A DNA stretch of 64,000 nucleotides from Chryseobacterium sp. ON_d1 (GTDB lineage Bacteria; Bacteroidota; Bacteroidia; Flavobacteriales; Weeksellaceae), in assembly GCF_006829085.1 (NCBI RefSeq), contig NZ_BJTC01000001.1, positions 380,500 to 444,499 of the forward strand, given 5' to 3'. The translations under genes and the position numbers were made by a program. Shown piece after piece: positions 26,224 through 35,624 of the stretch (position 1 is the first letter of the stretch; every line of letters starts with the position of its first letter). The notes under the pieces were generated by a model. It was not told the DNA's origin, did not search any database, and was given only the letters and a program-made list of their open reading frames with translations.

Positions 26224-27402
26224 TTAGAAAGCGTTGATTCCTGTAATATCTAATCCGGTGATCAGTAAATGAACATCATGAGTTCCTTCGTAAGTGATCA
26301 CAGACTCAAGGTTAGCAGCGTGTCTCATCATTGGGAATTCACCCATAATTCCCATACCTCCAAGGATCTGTCTCGATTCTCTGGCAATGTCAATCGCCAT
26401 TTTTACATTGTTGCGCTTAGCCATTGAAATCTGAGCAGGGGTCGCTTTATGGTTATTTTTAAGGTTTCCTAACTGAAGACACAGTAACTGAGCTTTAGTA
26501 ATTTCCGTTAAGAATTCAGCCAGTTTTTTCTGCTGAAGCTGGTAAGAACCGATGGGTTTTCCAAATTGCTTTCTTTCTTTTGAATACTGAACAGCAGTAC
26601 AGTAGCAGTCGATAGCAGCCCCGATTACACCCCATGAAATTCCGTATCTTGCAGAGTTCAGACAAGAAAGAGGTCCTTTCAGCCCTGTTACACCAGGAAG
26701 TAAGTTTTCTTTAGGAACTTTTACATTATTGAATACCAGTTCTCCCGTTTTTGAAGCTCTTAAGCTCCATTTATTATGAGTTTCAGGAGTTGTGAATCCT
26801 TCCATTCCTCTTTCAACGATTAATCCCTGTACTTTTCCTTCCTCATTTTTAGCCCATACCACAGCAATATCGCATAGAGGAGAGTTGGTGATCCACATTT
26901 TAGCTCCGTTTAAAAGATAATGATCTCCCATATCTTTAAAATACGTTTCCATAGAACCCGGATCAGAGCCATGATTAGGTTCTGTCAATCCAAAAGATCC
27001 GATCATTTCTCCGGCAGCAAGCTTAGGAAGATATTTCTTTTTCTGCTCCTCGGAACCGAATTCATTGATAGGAAACATTACTAAAGAACTTTGTACCGAA
27101 GCAGCAGAACGCACTGCAGAATCTCCTCTTTCCAGCTCCTGCATAATCAGACCATAAGAAATCTGATCTAATCCTGAACCGCCATACTCAACCGGGATAT
27201 AAGGTCCCAGTGCCCCAATTTTCCCCAATTCTCTCATAAGATTGGGTAAATCCGTATGATTTTGAGCGGCCTGATCTATCTGCGGCATTACAAAACTTTC
27301 AACCCAGTCTCTTACAGATTGGCGGATCAGTTTATGTTCTTCAGTAAGTAAAGCATCAATTCCATAATAATCAGGGATGCTTGTAAGAGGATAATATGAC
27401 AT
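26224..27402 (-). CDS. Acyl-CoA dehydrogenase, glutaryl-CoA dehydrogenase-like
   Basis: A 392-residue flavoenzyme. The catalytic Glu is in the ITYEGTHDVHLL segment, where glutaryl-CoA dehydrogenase has it, and the AASVQSSLVMFPI and GLTEPNHGSDPGSM segments also match that subgroup. The reaction would be oxidation (and decarboxylation) of glutaryl-CoA to crotonyl-CoA in lysine or tryptophan breakdown. Length is standard. It stands alone, with a near-consensus TACTTTTA box at 27419-27426 and a terminator behind it. Confidence 0.9.
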   Translation of the reverse strand: MSYYPLTSIPDYYGIDALLTEEHKLIRQSVRDWVESFVMPQIDQAAQNHTDLPNLMRELGKIGALGPYIPVEYGGSGLDQISYGLIMQELERGDSAVRSAASVQSSLVMFPINEFGSEEQKKKYLPKLAAGEMIGSFGLTEPNHGSDPGSMETYFKDMGDHYLLNGAKMWITNSPLCDIAVVWAKNEEGKVQGLIVERGMEGFTTPETHNKWSLRASKTGELVFNNVKVPKENLLPGVTGLKGPLSCLNSARYGISWGVIGAAIDCYCTAVQYSKERKQFGKPIGSYQLQQKKLAEFLTEITKAQLLCLQLGNLKNNHKATPAQISMAKRNNVKMAIDIARESRQILGGMGIMGEFPMMRHAANLESVITYEGTHDVHLLITGLDITGINAF

Positions 27403-27531
27403 GATTTTTTGATTTGGTTAAAAGTAACATTTTTCGTGGTGTCCTGAAAATTTTTTTAAAAACTTGTCTTATTGTTGATTTTCAGTGAGATAATGGTCTG
27501 TTTCTTTATTTAGAAGGCAAATTCTGTATTT

Positions 27532-28320
27532 TTATGATTCCTCATCATTGGATATGGGGTACTGGCTCGTAGAGTTGTGAACCTTACTTTTAAATTTATA
27601 CAGATAGGGAGCTTTATTAGCTGAACCGTCATAAAGTTTTTCCAGTCTGTCCAGGATATTTAAGCTTAAAATTTTACGCTGGAAATTATTTCTTCTGAAT
27701 TTTTGGCCTAAAATCGTTTCATAAAGTGACTGAAGATCCTTCATGGTGAATTTCTCAGGAAGCAGATTACTGGCTGCTACTTCTGTATTGATATTCATTC
27801 TCAGATACTCTAACCCGGTTTCTATAATTCTGTCATGATCAAAAGCCATCTTTGGCAGATTGTTGACCTCAAACCATTCACAGCTTTCATTGAAAGCATC
27901 AGGAAAAGTATTCGCCAATGAAAAATCAATAAGACTGCAATAGCCTACCGTAACAAACCGCTGAAAGATCCAGTGTTCTGCAGGAAGTTCTATCCCTTTG
28001 TTTTTAAGCAGAATCTGATGCACATTGTTTTCTGTACGGTCTATTCTTCCAAAGGTATGAAACTGCTTTAAAAACAATCCTTTGAGATGGGTTCTTTCGT
28101 GCAAAACCCTTTCAGCAGCTTCTCTGAGATCTTCATCATTGAAAACGAATCCACCTGGAAGAGACCACAGATCCAGATCGTGATACTTTAGAAGAAGAAC
28201 TTTCAAAATGTTATTATGAAACCCGAATATCGTACAGTCAACAGATATATGGGCTACAAAATCTTTTGTATCAATCAGTTCCTGAAGTGTTTCCTTACTT
28301 TTTGTGTCTTTGATTTTCAT
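27532..28320 (-). CDS. NrtR-like Nudix-domain transcriptional regulator
   Basis: A 262-residue protein. An N-terminal Nudix domain (about 20-150) is followed by a winged-helix part (about 165-250, FTMKDLQSLYETILGQKFRRNNFQRK), the layout of NrtR/AraR-type repressors. The Nudix box is degenerate: Gly57, Glu63, Arg71 and Glu75 are kept, but V72, R76 and H78 replace Glu, Glu and Gly, so hydrolysis is unlikely and ligand sensing probable. It is 16 bp downstream of the sugar MFS gene and divergent from the SusC-led locus. It is therefore the prime candidate to control that locus. Confidence 0.87.
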   Translation of the reverse strand: MKIKDTKSKETLQELIDTKDFVAHISVDCTIFGFHNNILKVLLLKYHDLDLWSLPGGFVFNDEDLREAAERVLHERTHLKGLFLKQFHTFGRIDRTENNVHQILLKNKGIELPAEHWIFQRFVTVGYCSLIDFSLANTFPDAFNESCEWFEVNNLPKMAFDHDRIIETGLEYLRMNINTEVAASNLLPEKFTMKDLQSLYETILGQKFRRNNFQRKILSLNILDRLEKLYDGSANKAPYLYKFKSKVHNSTSQYPISNDEES

Positions 28321-28336
28321 GGCAGTAAAAATAAAA

Positions 28337-29521
28337 CTATTTTCTTTTTGAAACGTTAAAAAATACCAAACTCATCCCAAAAAGAAGAATTACCGAGGAT
28401 AAAATGTATAAAGGATAGAAATTTAGTAATTGTTTTTCAAACAGAACAGCAATAATGATCGAGCTTACAGAGCTGCCCAGAGAGGAAAAGATGACAATAA
28501 GCGAGGTGAAAAGATTGACTTTTTCCTTATCGATCTGTGCAATCATCTTTGAATTGATAACTGGATACAGGGGAGACAAAAATAACCCAATCACCGGAAA
28601 TAAGAAAAGAATTATTTTTGAATCTACTGATTCAAAGTATTGGATTCCTACAATAACAGCCAGTAAAGAGATAATGAAAATCATGCACGAAATATAGTAA
28701 CCGGGTAACGAAAATCTTCGGATAATATTTGCTGTTATGGTTCTTCCTACATAGGAAAATACTGCCAGAAAGGAGGTTGCCTGAAGCGCGAAGAATGAGT
28801 TGACCTTCAGATGGTTTTTGTAAAAAGAAGGAAGCCAGGAATTGAATCCCTGCTCTACAAAAACGATGAAAAATATGACACCAAGAAATAATGCCGCGGC
28901 GGGGGTCATGAATCCTGACAGTTCAGAGAATATGCTCTCATTTTTCTGTGGTTTTGACTCAGAGATTGCAATTTTTGAAAGGAGGAATATCGTTACTGCG
29001 GATAAAAAAGCAATCAGTAAGAAGCAGAACTTCCAGTATTCTGAATATTCGCTCGATACGACCCAACCAAAACAGGTGTTGATAACAAAGATTCCTATCA
29101 TAAAGGAAGCTTCGACGCTGTTCATCGTTTTTGCCAGTGACTTTTCGTCGGAAATATTATTCCTGATAATCCCAAAAACACAGATTTTACCAATTGCAAA
29201 ACAGGCCCCGATGATCGCAAACCATAATTTGAAGAACCAGAAAACTTCTACAAATGGTAAAAGGCAGGAACACAATCCCACAATGACCAAAGCTGAAATC
29301 AGTGCTTTTTTTGTGCCTGTCTTATTGATGAAACTTACTGCAAAAAGTGAGATAAAGGCTATCGGCAGGTCTTTAAAAGATTCCAAAAATCCCAATTCAC
29401 CATAAGTGATTTTCTCTTCGGAAAGCTGTAGTATGATAAGCCCTATACAGTTTAAAACCATTGAAAAAATAAGAAAGGTAAGTTTTAAAGGAAGAGAAAA
29501 TTTTGAAAGCTTGATCGTCAT
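28337..29521 (-). CDS. MFS transporter, probable sugar permease
   Basis: A 394-residue inner-membrane protein with about 12 hydrophobic segments and the short charged central loop (KIAISESKPQKNES) typical of the major facilitator superfamily. It resembles sugar:proton symporters. It shares an operon with the NrtR-like regulator and is divergent from susC, so it probably imports the mono- or disaccharide released by the locus. A near-consensus TATCTTCG box (29573-29580, minus strand) lies 51 bases upstream of the start. Confidence 0.85.
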   Translation of the reverse strand: MTIKLSKFSLPLKLTFLIFSMVLNCIGLIILQLSEEKITYGELGFLESFKDLPIAFISLFAVSFINKTGTKKALISALVIVGLCSCLLPFVEVFWFFKLWFAIIGACFAIGKICVFGIIRNNISDEKSLAKTMNSVEASFMIGIFVINTCFGWVVSSEYSEYWKFCFLLIAFLSAVTIFLLSKIAISESKPQKNESIFSELSGFMTPAAALFLGVIFFIVFVEQGFNSWLPSFYKNHLKVNSFFALQATSFLAVFSYVGRTITANIIRRFSLPGYYISCMIFIISLLAVIVGIQYFESVDSKIILFLFPVIGLFLSPLYPVINSKMIAQIDKEKVNLFTSLIVIFSSLGSSVSSIIIAVLFEKQLLNFYPLYILSSVILLFGMSLVFFNVSKRK

Positions 29522-29666
29522 TTTGGGAGATATCTTTATTGATTTTTTCTGAAATTTTATGAAATATTGATGCGAAGATAAGGCTTCTAACCCTGAAAAA
29601 TAAAAGAAAAATTAAAATATTTGTGAATAGAATGTTAATTAATTGAAAAAAAATATATTTTTATTG

Positions 29667-29679
29667 TCTCAATTTGAGA
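29667..29679. promoter_or_regulatory. Candidate operator palindrome upstream of susC
   Basis: TCTCAA-T-TTGAGA is a perfect palindrome with 6-base arms, 18 bases before the SusC start in the divergent gap shared with the MFS/regulator operon. It could be a binding site for the NrtR-like protein. Only one site was found by eye. Confidence 0.35.
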
Positions 29680-29697
29680 ATTAAACAATAACTGTAT

Positions 29698-32616
29698 ATG
29701 AATGTAAGAATATCAAGAAGCGTAGGAGTAGTTGCCGTCCTCTATTTTACGGCCAACTTCAGTGCCCAGACCAAGGTGAAGGACACACTTGCTAAAGAAA
29801 ACAAAATAGACGAAGTTGTAGTCATCGGTTACGGTACCCAGAAAAAGAGTAATGTAACAGGAGCTATTGCGAGTATTAAAGCCAGCGACATTGAAAACAT
29901 CCCGGCAGGTAAACCCGAACAGGTATTGCAGGGTAGAGCAGCAGGGGTTTCTGTTGTTACGAATTCGGGTCAGCCTGGTGCTGCTGCCACCGTACGTGTA
30001 AGAGGGATCACCAGCTTTGGAGCAGGAAGCAACAGTCCTCTGTGGGTAGTAGATGGTATTGTTGTAGATAATATCGGCTGGCTGAATCAGTCCGATATAG
30101 AAAGTATTGAAGTCTTAAAAGATGGAGCCTCGTCCGCAATCTATGGGGTTTCAGCCGCAAAAGGGGTAATTCTGGTGACCACCAAAAAAGGGAAAAGAGG
30201 AAAACTGACCCTCTCTTATAATGGGTTTTATGGTTTTTCAAATGCTTCCAAAAAGCTTGATCTTTTAGATGCTACACAATATGCCAAAATTATCAATGAA
30301 GGTTTCGTTAATGATGGTCAGGCACCAAGGTTTGCGAATCCGGAATCATTTGGAAAAGGTACCAACTGGCAGGATGCTATTTTCGGGACCGGTGAAAAAT
30401 CCTCTCACGAAGTAAGCATTACAGGAGGGAATGAAAAATCAACATACTATACCTCGTTCGGATACTTTGATCAGACAGGTATTGTAATGAGTGATATTTC
30501 TTATTACAAAAGAATCAATGCAAGATTCAACTCAACCCATAAAGTGACAGATTACCTGACCATAGGGCAAACCTTTGCGTACACGCATGTGAAGTCTCAG
30601 GGGGTAAGTGCAAACGAAGAATTTGGCGGACCGTTGGCATCAGCAGTTAACCTGGATCCTACGACTCCGGTTGTGGTGACAGATTGGTCAATGGTTGACC
30701 CAAGTGGCTATACCAACCCTTATATCATCCGTGATTCCGAAGGGCGGCCATATGGAATTTCCAGATATGTAAATAATGAAATGACCAACCCTCAAGCTTT
30801 CCGCCATATTCAACAGGGAAACTACAACTGGTCTGATGATTTCGTGGGAAATGTTTTTGCTGAACTTAAGTTTCTGGATCATTTCACATTTAAGTCCAGC
30901 CTTAACGGTAAGAAATCCTATTGGGGAAGCCGTACTTTTACTCCAAAATATTATTTAAGTCCCAACTATAACAATACCAGCTTCAATAGTCTGAACAAGA
31001 TAGAGGAAAATAAATTCGAATGGAGTATGGAAAATACGCTGACATACCAGAACAAGTTCGGTGATCACAACATCAACATCATGGTTGGTCAGGGAGTATA
31101 TCGTTACAATATTGCTGGAGGAACAAGTCTGACGTATAGTAATCTGCCTATTGATAACTGGCAGGATGCTTCTTTCAATTTTGATATTTCTCAGGATAAT
31201 ATTGTGGCAAAAGGATGGGATGGAATTGAAACCCGTAAAGCATCTTATTTCGGTAGAATTATTTATGATTATGCAGACAAATATTTATTCACCGGAACGA
31301 TTCGTAGAGATGGCTCTTCAAAATTTGCAACCAATCAGCATTGGGGAACTTTCCCATCTATGTCCCTGGGATGGAATGTACATAAGGAAAACTTCTGGCC
31401 GGAGAATAAAGTAGTTAATAACTTAAAATTAAGAGGAGGTTACGGAGTATTAGGAAATGATGAAATGGATAATTTCAGATTTGCAAGTTTCATGGTTTCC
31501 GGAAGTAATTATACCAATTCCAGTAATAATATCATCATTGGTTATGCACCAAGTACACTGGAAAACCCAAACCTGAAATGGGAACAGACCAGCCAGCTGA
31601 ACATCGCTGCAGATTTAAAATTGTTCAATAATTTTACTCTTACAGCAGATTGGTACAAGAAGAAAACAACCGATATCCTGAGACAAATTAATATTCCCGG
31701 TTACGTAGGAGTTCCGAATCTACCTTGGTCAAACGTAGGAGATATGCAGAATAGCGGATTAGAACTTGAACTGGGATACAAAAAGAACTGGGAGGATTTC
31801 GGAATTTCAGTTAATGGTAATTTCGCTACTATAAAGAATGAAGTTCTCCGATTGGAGGATGATATTCAATATTTCAACCTGGCTTCTTTCCAGACTATGG
31901 GAGCTGTATCCAGAGTAGCAGTTGGGCAGCCGTACGGATCATTTTACGGATATACATATAGTGGAGTCTTCCAGAATCAGGCACAAATTAACAATTATGT
32001 AAATGCCAATGGAGTAAAATTATTACCGGATGCAAAACCGGGAGACTTTATCTGGCAGGATAATAATGGAGATGGTAAAATTGATGACAATGATAAAGTA
32101 AACCTGGGAAGTTCTATTCCGAAGTATACTTTCGGACTTACAGTGAATCTTAATTATAAGAATTTTGATCTGATGATGTTTGCACAAGGACAGGCTGGTA
32201 ATAAGATTTTCCAGGGCTTAAGAAGATTGGATTTGCTTGATGCCAATTATCAGACAAGAATTTTAGACCGATGGACAGGGGAAGGATCTACCAATGATAA
32301 TCCAAGAATTACCCGTAATGATCCTAACCATAACTATTCATGGATGTCCAATTATTATCTTCAGAAAGGAGATTACGTGCGTTTGAAAATTGTTCAGTTA
32401 GGCTATACAATTCCTCAGGATGTTACGAAACGTTTCGGAATGAGTAAAGTAAGATTGTATATCACTGGAGAAAATCTGGTTACTTTCACAAAATATACAG
32501 GATATGATCCGGAAATTGCAGGAAGAAATAATTCTGAACAAGATATTATCGGTGTTGACAGAGCGTATTATCCGCAAGCCAGAACATTCTTAATAGGAGC
32601 TAATATTCAATTTTAA
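29698..32616 (+). CDS. SusC/RagA-type TonB-dependent receptor
   Basis: A 972-residue outer-membrane glycan importer. The signal peptide ends near NFSAQ. The TonB-box/SusC signature IDEVVVIGYGTQKKSNVTGA follows directly, so the usual N-terminal carboxypeptidase-like extension is absent. Then comes the plug (about 50-170, with RVRGITSFG, DGIVVDN and IEVLKDGASSAIYG) and a 22-strand barrel ending in Phe (IQF). It pairs with the SusD gene, whose start overlaps its stop (TAATG). Together they bind and import oligosaccharides, powered by TonB. Confidence 0.95.
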   Translation: MNVRISRSVGVVAVLYFTANFSAQTKVKDTLAKENKIDEVVVIGYGTQKKSNVTGAIASIKASDIENIPAGKPEQVLQGRAAGVSVVTNSGQPGAAATVRVRGITSFGAGSNSPLWVVDGIVVDNIGWLNQSDIESIEVLKDGASSAIYGVSAAKGVILVTTKKGKRGKLTLSYNGFYGFSNASKKLDLLDATQYAKIINEGFVNDGQAPRFANPESFGKGTNWQDAIFGTGEKSSHEVSITGGNEKSTYYTSFGYFDQTGIVMSDISYYKRINARFNSTHKVTDYLTIGQTFAYTHVKSQGVSANEEFGGPLASAVNLDPTTPVVVTDWSMVDPSGYTNPYIIRDSEGRPYGISRYVNNEMTNPQAFRHIQQGNYNWSDDFVGNVFAELKFLDHFTFKSSLNGKKSYWGSRTFTPKYYLSPNYNNTSFNSLNKIEENKFEWSMENTLTYQNKFGDHNINIMVGQGVYRYNIAGGTSLTYSNLPIDNWQDASFNFDISQDNIVAKGWDGIETRKASYFGRIIYDYADKYLFTGTIRRDGSSKFATNQHWGTFPSMSLGWNVHKENFWPENKVVNNLKLRGGYGVLGNDEMDNFRFASFMVSGSNYTNSSNNIIIGYAPSTLENPNLKWEQTSQLNIAADLKLFNNFTLTADWYKKKTTDILRQINIPGYVGVPNLPWSNVGDMQNSGLELELGYKKNWEDFGISVNGNFATIKNEVLRLEDDIQYFNLASFQTMGAVSRVAVGQPYGSFYGYTYSGVFQNQAQINNYVNANGVKLLPDAKPGDFIWQDNNGDGKIDDNDKVNLGSSIPKYTFGLTVNLNYKNFDLMMFAQGQAGNKIFQGLRRLDLLDANYQTRILDRWTGEGSTNDNPRITRNDPNHNYSWMSNYYLQKGDYVRLKIVQLGYTIPQDVTKRFGMSKVRLYITGENLVTFTKYTGYDPEIAGRNNSEQDIIGVDRAYYPQARTFLIGANIQF

Positions 32617-34187
32617 TGACCAACAAAATGAAAAATAAAAATTTTATATATAAAGGACTTGCCGTTGCGTTTCTGACAGGTCTGAGTTTTACTAATATAG
32701 GCTGTAGTGGTTCATACCTGGATGAAGTACAAAATTCAGGGGCATTCAGCACTGATTCATATTTTAAAAATGAACAGCAGTCTTTTAGTGCACTGATTTC
32801 CGTATATGATGTTTTAAGAAAATATTCTGCGGGATTTGAAAACACCGTTACTTTCTTTAATGCCGCGTCTGATGACTTTTATTCCGGTGGAGGAAGTTCC
32901 AATGATGGTGCAGGTATCCAGGGGATGAATAATTATATGATCAATCCCAATACCATGCCCGCCAGCTACTGGAAAGATTACTACCAGGGAATTGCCCGCG
33001 CTAATCTTGTAATAGAAAAAGTTCCGGGAGCTTCCATGAATGAAGACATAAAAAAGCGATATATTGCAGAAGCCAAAGTTCTCCGTTCTTTGTATTATTT
33101 TGAGCTCGTAAGAATGTTTGGAAATATTCCTCTGATTCTCAAAAGTATAACTGTTTCAGATGATTACTGGCATATACCACAGGCAAAACCAGGCGATGTG
33201 TATGCACAGATAGAAAGTGATATCAACGCTGCCATTCCGGACCTGATGATGACACCGGGCAGTGGCGACAAAGGACGAATTACGCAGGGGACTGCCAGAG
33301 CTATATTGGGGAAAATTTACCTTTACGATAAAAAAATGCCTGAAGCTGCTGCTCAATTTGCTCAAGTAAATGGCACACCCGGGGGAACCAGTCAGTATGG
33401 ATATAAGCTGGTGGCAAATTATGCAGATTTGTTTAAAGTTGCACTGGAAACTGATCCGGATCCAAATAAATACAAATTCTTATCAGAATCTATCCTTGAA
33501 GTTATGCATACCAATAAAGGAAGTTCCGATTGGGGATTCTGGGGACAGGGTAAAGATGAAGGAAACTCTATCAATGTAATGGTAGGTCCTCGTTCTTATT
33601 CATTAAAAAATATTCCGAATAATGACGCCCCGGATATTTATTCAGGTTGGGCATTTAATACCGTAACGGAAAACTTTGTCACTTTTATGCAGGGTGATCC
33701 AAGATTGGATGTAACGGTTTTCAACGCAAAAAAACTGGTGACAGAAGGCAAAATCTCTTATGGTCCTGCTTTTGCAGATACAGGATATTTCTTAAATAAA
33801 TATTTGCCAACAAATGCTTTAAAGAGCTCGCTTCCAGGACCTGCAGAACTTAATTTCCGTCAGAATTATATTGCAATAAGATTAGCCGATACTTATCTGA
33901 TGGAAGCTGAAGCATTAGGAGGAGCAGGAGCCAGAGCCCAGGCTTTGTTAGACGCAGTAAGAGCAAGGGTCGGTTTAGCATCAGTTCCTGTTTCTTTGCA
34001 GGCGATTAAAGATGAAAGAAGAAGAGAGCTTGCCGGAGAAGGACACCGATGGTTTGACCTTGTCAGATGGGGAGATGCTCCATCAGCGCTTGCATTCAAA
34101 GGGTTTAAAGCCAATAAAAATGAAATTCTTCCAATTCCATTCAATGAATTGCCGAATACATCTTTAAAACAAAACCCCGGATACTAA
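32616..34187 (+). CDS. SusD/RagB family surface glycan-binding lipoprotein
   Basis: A 523-residue lipoprotein. The signal ends with lipobox TNIGC, and the Cys anchors it to the outer membrane. SusD features are present: a helical TPR-like core, the RSLYYFELVRMFGNIPL segment and the C-terminal RRRELAGEGHRWFDLVRWG motif. A second ATG at 32628 (MKNKNFIYKG) is an equally good start, but the first overlaps the SusC stop. It caps the SusC barrel and binds the glycan. Confidence 0.95.
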   Translation: MTNKMKNKNFIYKGLAVAFLTGLSFTNIGCSGSYLDEVQNSGAFSTDSYFKNEQQSFSALISVYDVLRKYSAGFENTVTFFNAASDDFYSGGGSSNDGAGIQGMNNYMINPNTMPASYWKDYYQGIARANLVIEKVPGASMNEDIKKRYIAEAKVLRSLYYFELVRMFGNIPLILKSITVSDDYWHIPQAKPGDVYAQIESDINAAIPDLMMTPGSGDKGRITQGTARAILGKIYLYDKKMPEAAAQFAQVNGTPGGTSQYGYKLVANYADLFKVALETDPDPNKYKFLSESILEVMHTNKGSSDWGFWGQGKDEGNSINVMVGPRSYSLKNIPNNDAPDIYSGWAFNTVTENFVTFMQGDPRLDVTVFNAKKLVTEGKISYGPAFADTGYFLNKYLPTNALKSSLPGPAELNFRQNYIAIRLADTYLMEAEALGGAGARAQALLDAVRARVGLASVPVSLQAIKDERRRELAGEGHRWFDLVRWGDAPSALAFKGFKANKNEILPIPFNELPNTSLKQNPGY

Positions 34188-34190
34188 CCC

Positions 34191-35615
34191 ATGAAGTTTC
34201 ACAACTTATATAGTTTCTTTAGAGGTGCCGCACTGCTTAGTGGTGTGGCCCTTTTTCCTTTATCATGTACTTCACTTGCATCCAATAAGGACAATGAAGT
34301 GCAATATTGGCTTACCAAGGGGGATGAAAGTGTAAAATTACAGCAGCAGAGTTCCGTTAAATTTGTAAATAGCTCCAACAGCTATCAGAATATTGAAATT
34401 GATGATACTCAAAAGTTTCAATATGTTGATGGTTTTGGATATACATTAACAGGAGGAAGTGTTGAGGTAATCAACCGTTTGTCGTCTTCCAAAAGAAAAG
34501 CACTGCTTAATGAACTTTTTGGAAATGGTAAAAATTCAATCTCAGTCAGTTATTTAAGATTAAGCATAGGAGCTTCCGATCTTGATGGCGAAGTTTTTTC
34601 CTATGATGATCTTCCTGAAGGACAGGCGGATGCTTCTCTTTCAAAATTCAGTCTTAAAAAAGACAGGGCATTGATTGCTATGCTGAAAGAGATTTTAGAC
34701 ATCAATCCAAAAATTAAAATCATCGCAGCACCATGGTCAGCTCCGGTTTGGATGAAAGACAATGGAAAATCAAAAGGAGGAAGCCTGAAACCTGAATTTT
34801 ACAGAACGTACGCCCAATATTTCGTGAAATACATTCAGGGAATGAAGAAAGAAGGCATTACCATTGATGCAGTAACGCCCCAGAATGAACCTTTACACCC
34901 TGGGAATAATCCCAGTTTGTATATGCCGTCTGCACAGCAGGGGGATTTTATCAAAAATCATTTGGGTCCGGCTTTTAAAGAAAATGGAATCAATACCAAA
35001 ATTGTTGTTTACGACCACAACTGTAACAAACCTGAATACGCTATCGATATTTTAAAAGATGACGGGGCAAACAAATACATAGATGGATCAGCTTTTCATC
35101 TGTACGAAGGCGATATTTCTGCATTAAGTACTGTACATAATGCTTTTCCGGACAAAAACCTATACTTTACCGAGCAATGGACGGGTTCAAAAGGCACTTT
35201 TAATGAAGATCTGAACTGGCATACAAAAAATGTAATCATCGGTTCTATGAGAAACTGGAGCAGGATCGCTTTAGAATGGAATCTTGCCAATGATCCTGAA
35301 TTCAAACCACATACGGATGGCGGATGTACAGAATGTAAAGGCGCTATTACAGTTTCCAGCAGTGAGAATTTCACCAGAAATGTTTCCTATTATATTATTG
35401 CACATGCCTCAAAATTTGTTCCGGCAGGGTCCCGGCGTATTGCTTCCACACAGACCCATACACTTTCAACAGCCGCTTTTAAGACTCAATTTGGGAAAAT
35501 AGTTTTAATTGTTCAGAACGATAATAAAGAAGATGAACATTTTAATATTAAATTTGCCGGAAAAACCGCTGCTGTAACAATTTCTGGACGTTCTGCAGCA
35601 ACCTATATTTTTTAA
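34191..35615 (+). CDS. GH30 family glucosidase/beta-1,6-glucanase, lipoprotein-like
   Basis: A 474-residue glycoside hydrolase with a lipoprotein-type signal (LFPLSC). The GH30 catalytic pair is visible: acid/base Glu in TPQNEPLHP (about residue 232) and nucleophile Glu in YFTEQWTG (about 327), with the APWSAPVWMKDNG segment typical of the family. A beta-sandwich completes the C-terminus. In beta-glucan loci GH30 usually cuts beta-1,6 links. It follows SusD by 3 bp and precedes GH3 by 9 bp. Confidence 0.92.
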   Translation: MKFHNLYSFFRGAALLSGVALFPLSCTSLASNKDNEVQYWLTKGDESVKLQQQSSVKFVNSSNSYQNIEIDDTQKFQYVDGFGYTLTGGSVEVINRLSSSKRKALLNELFGNGKNSISVSYLRLSIGASDLDGEVFSYDDLPEGQADASLSKFSLKKDRALIAMLKEILDINPKIKIIAAPWSAPVWMKDNGKSKGGSLKPEFYRTYAQYFVKYIQGMKKEGITIDAVTPQNEPLHPGNNPSLYMPSAQQGDFIKNHLGPAFKENGINTKIVVYDHNCNKPEYAIDILKDDGANKYIDGSAFHLYEGDISALSTVHNAFPDKNLYFTEQWTGSKGTFNEDLNWHTKNVIIGSMRNWSRIALEWNLANDPEFKPHTDGGCTECKGAITVSSSENFTRNVSYYIIAHASKFVPAGSRRIASTQTHTLSTAAFKTQFGKIVLIVQNDNKEDEHFNIKFAGKTAAVTISGRSAATYIF

Positions 35616-35624
35616 TTTGATACT

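Noticed and set aside
28842..29405. A 187-codon frame opposite the MFS transporter
   Set aside because: Hydrophobic transporter codons read backwards often stay open. The product is Lys/Ser-rich without domains, and no promoter was seen.
29698..34187. ECF sigma/anti-sigma control of the SusCD pair
   Set aside because: No FecI/FecR-like genes are near, and this SusC lacks the N-terminal signalling extension used by such systems.
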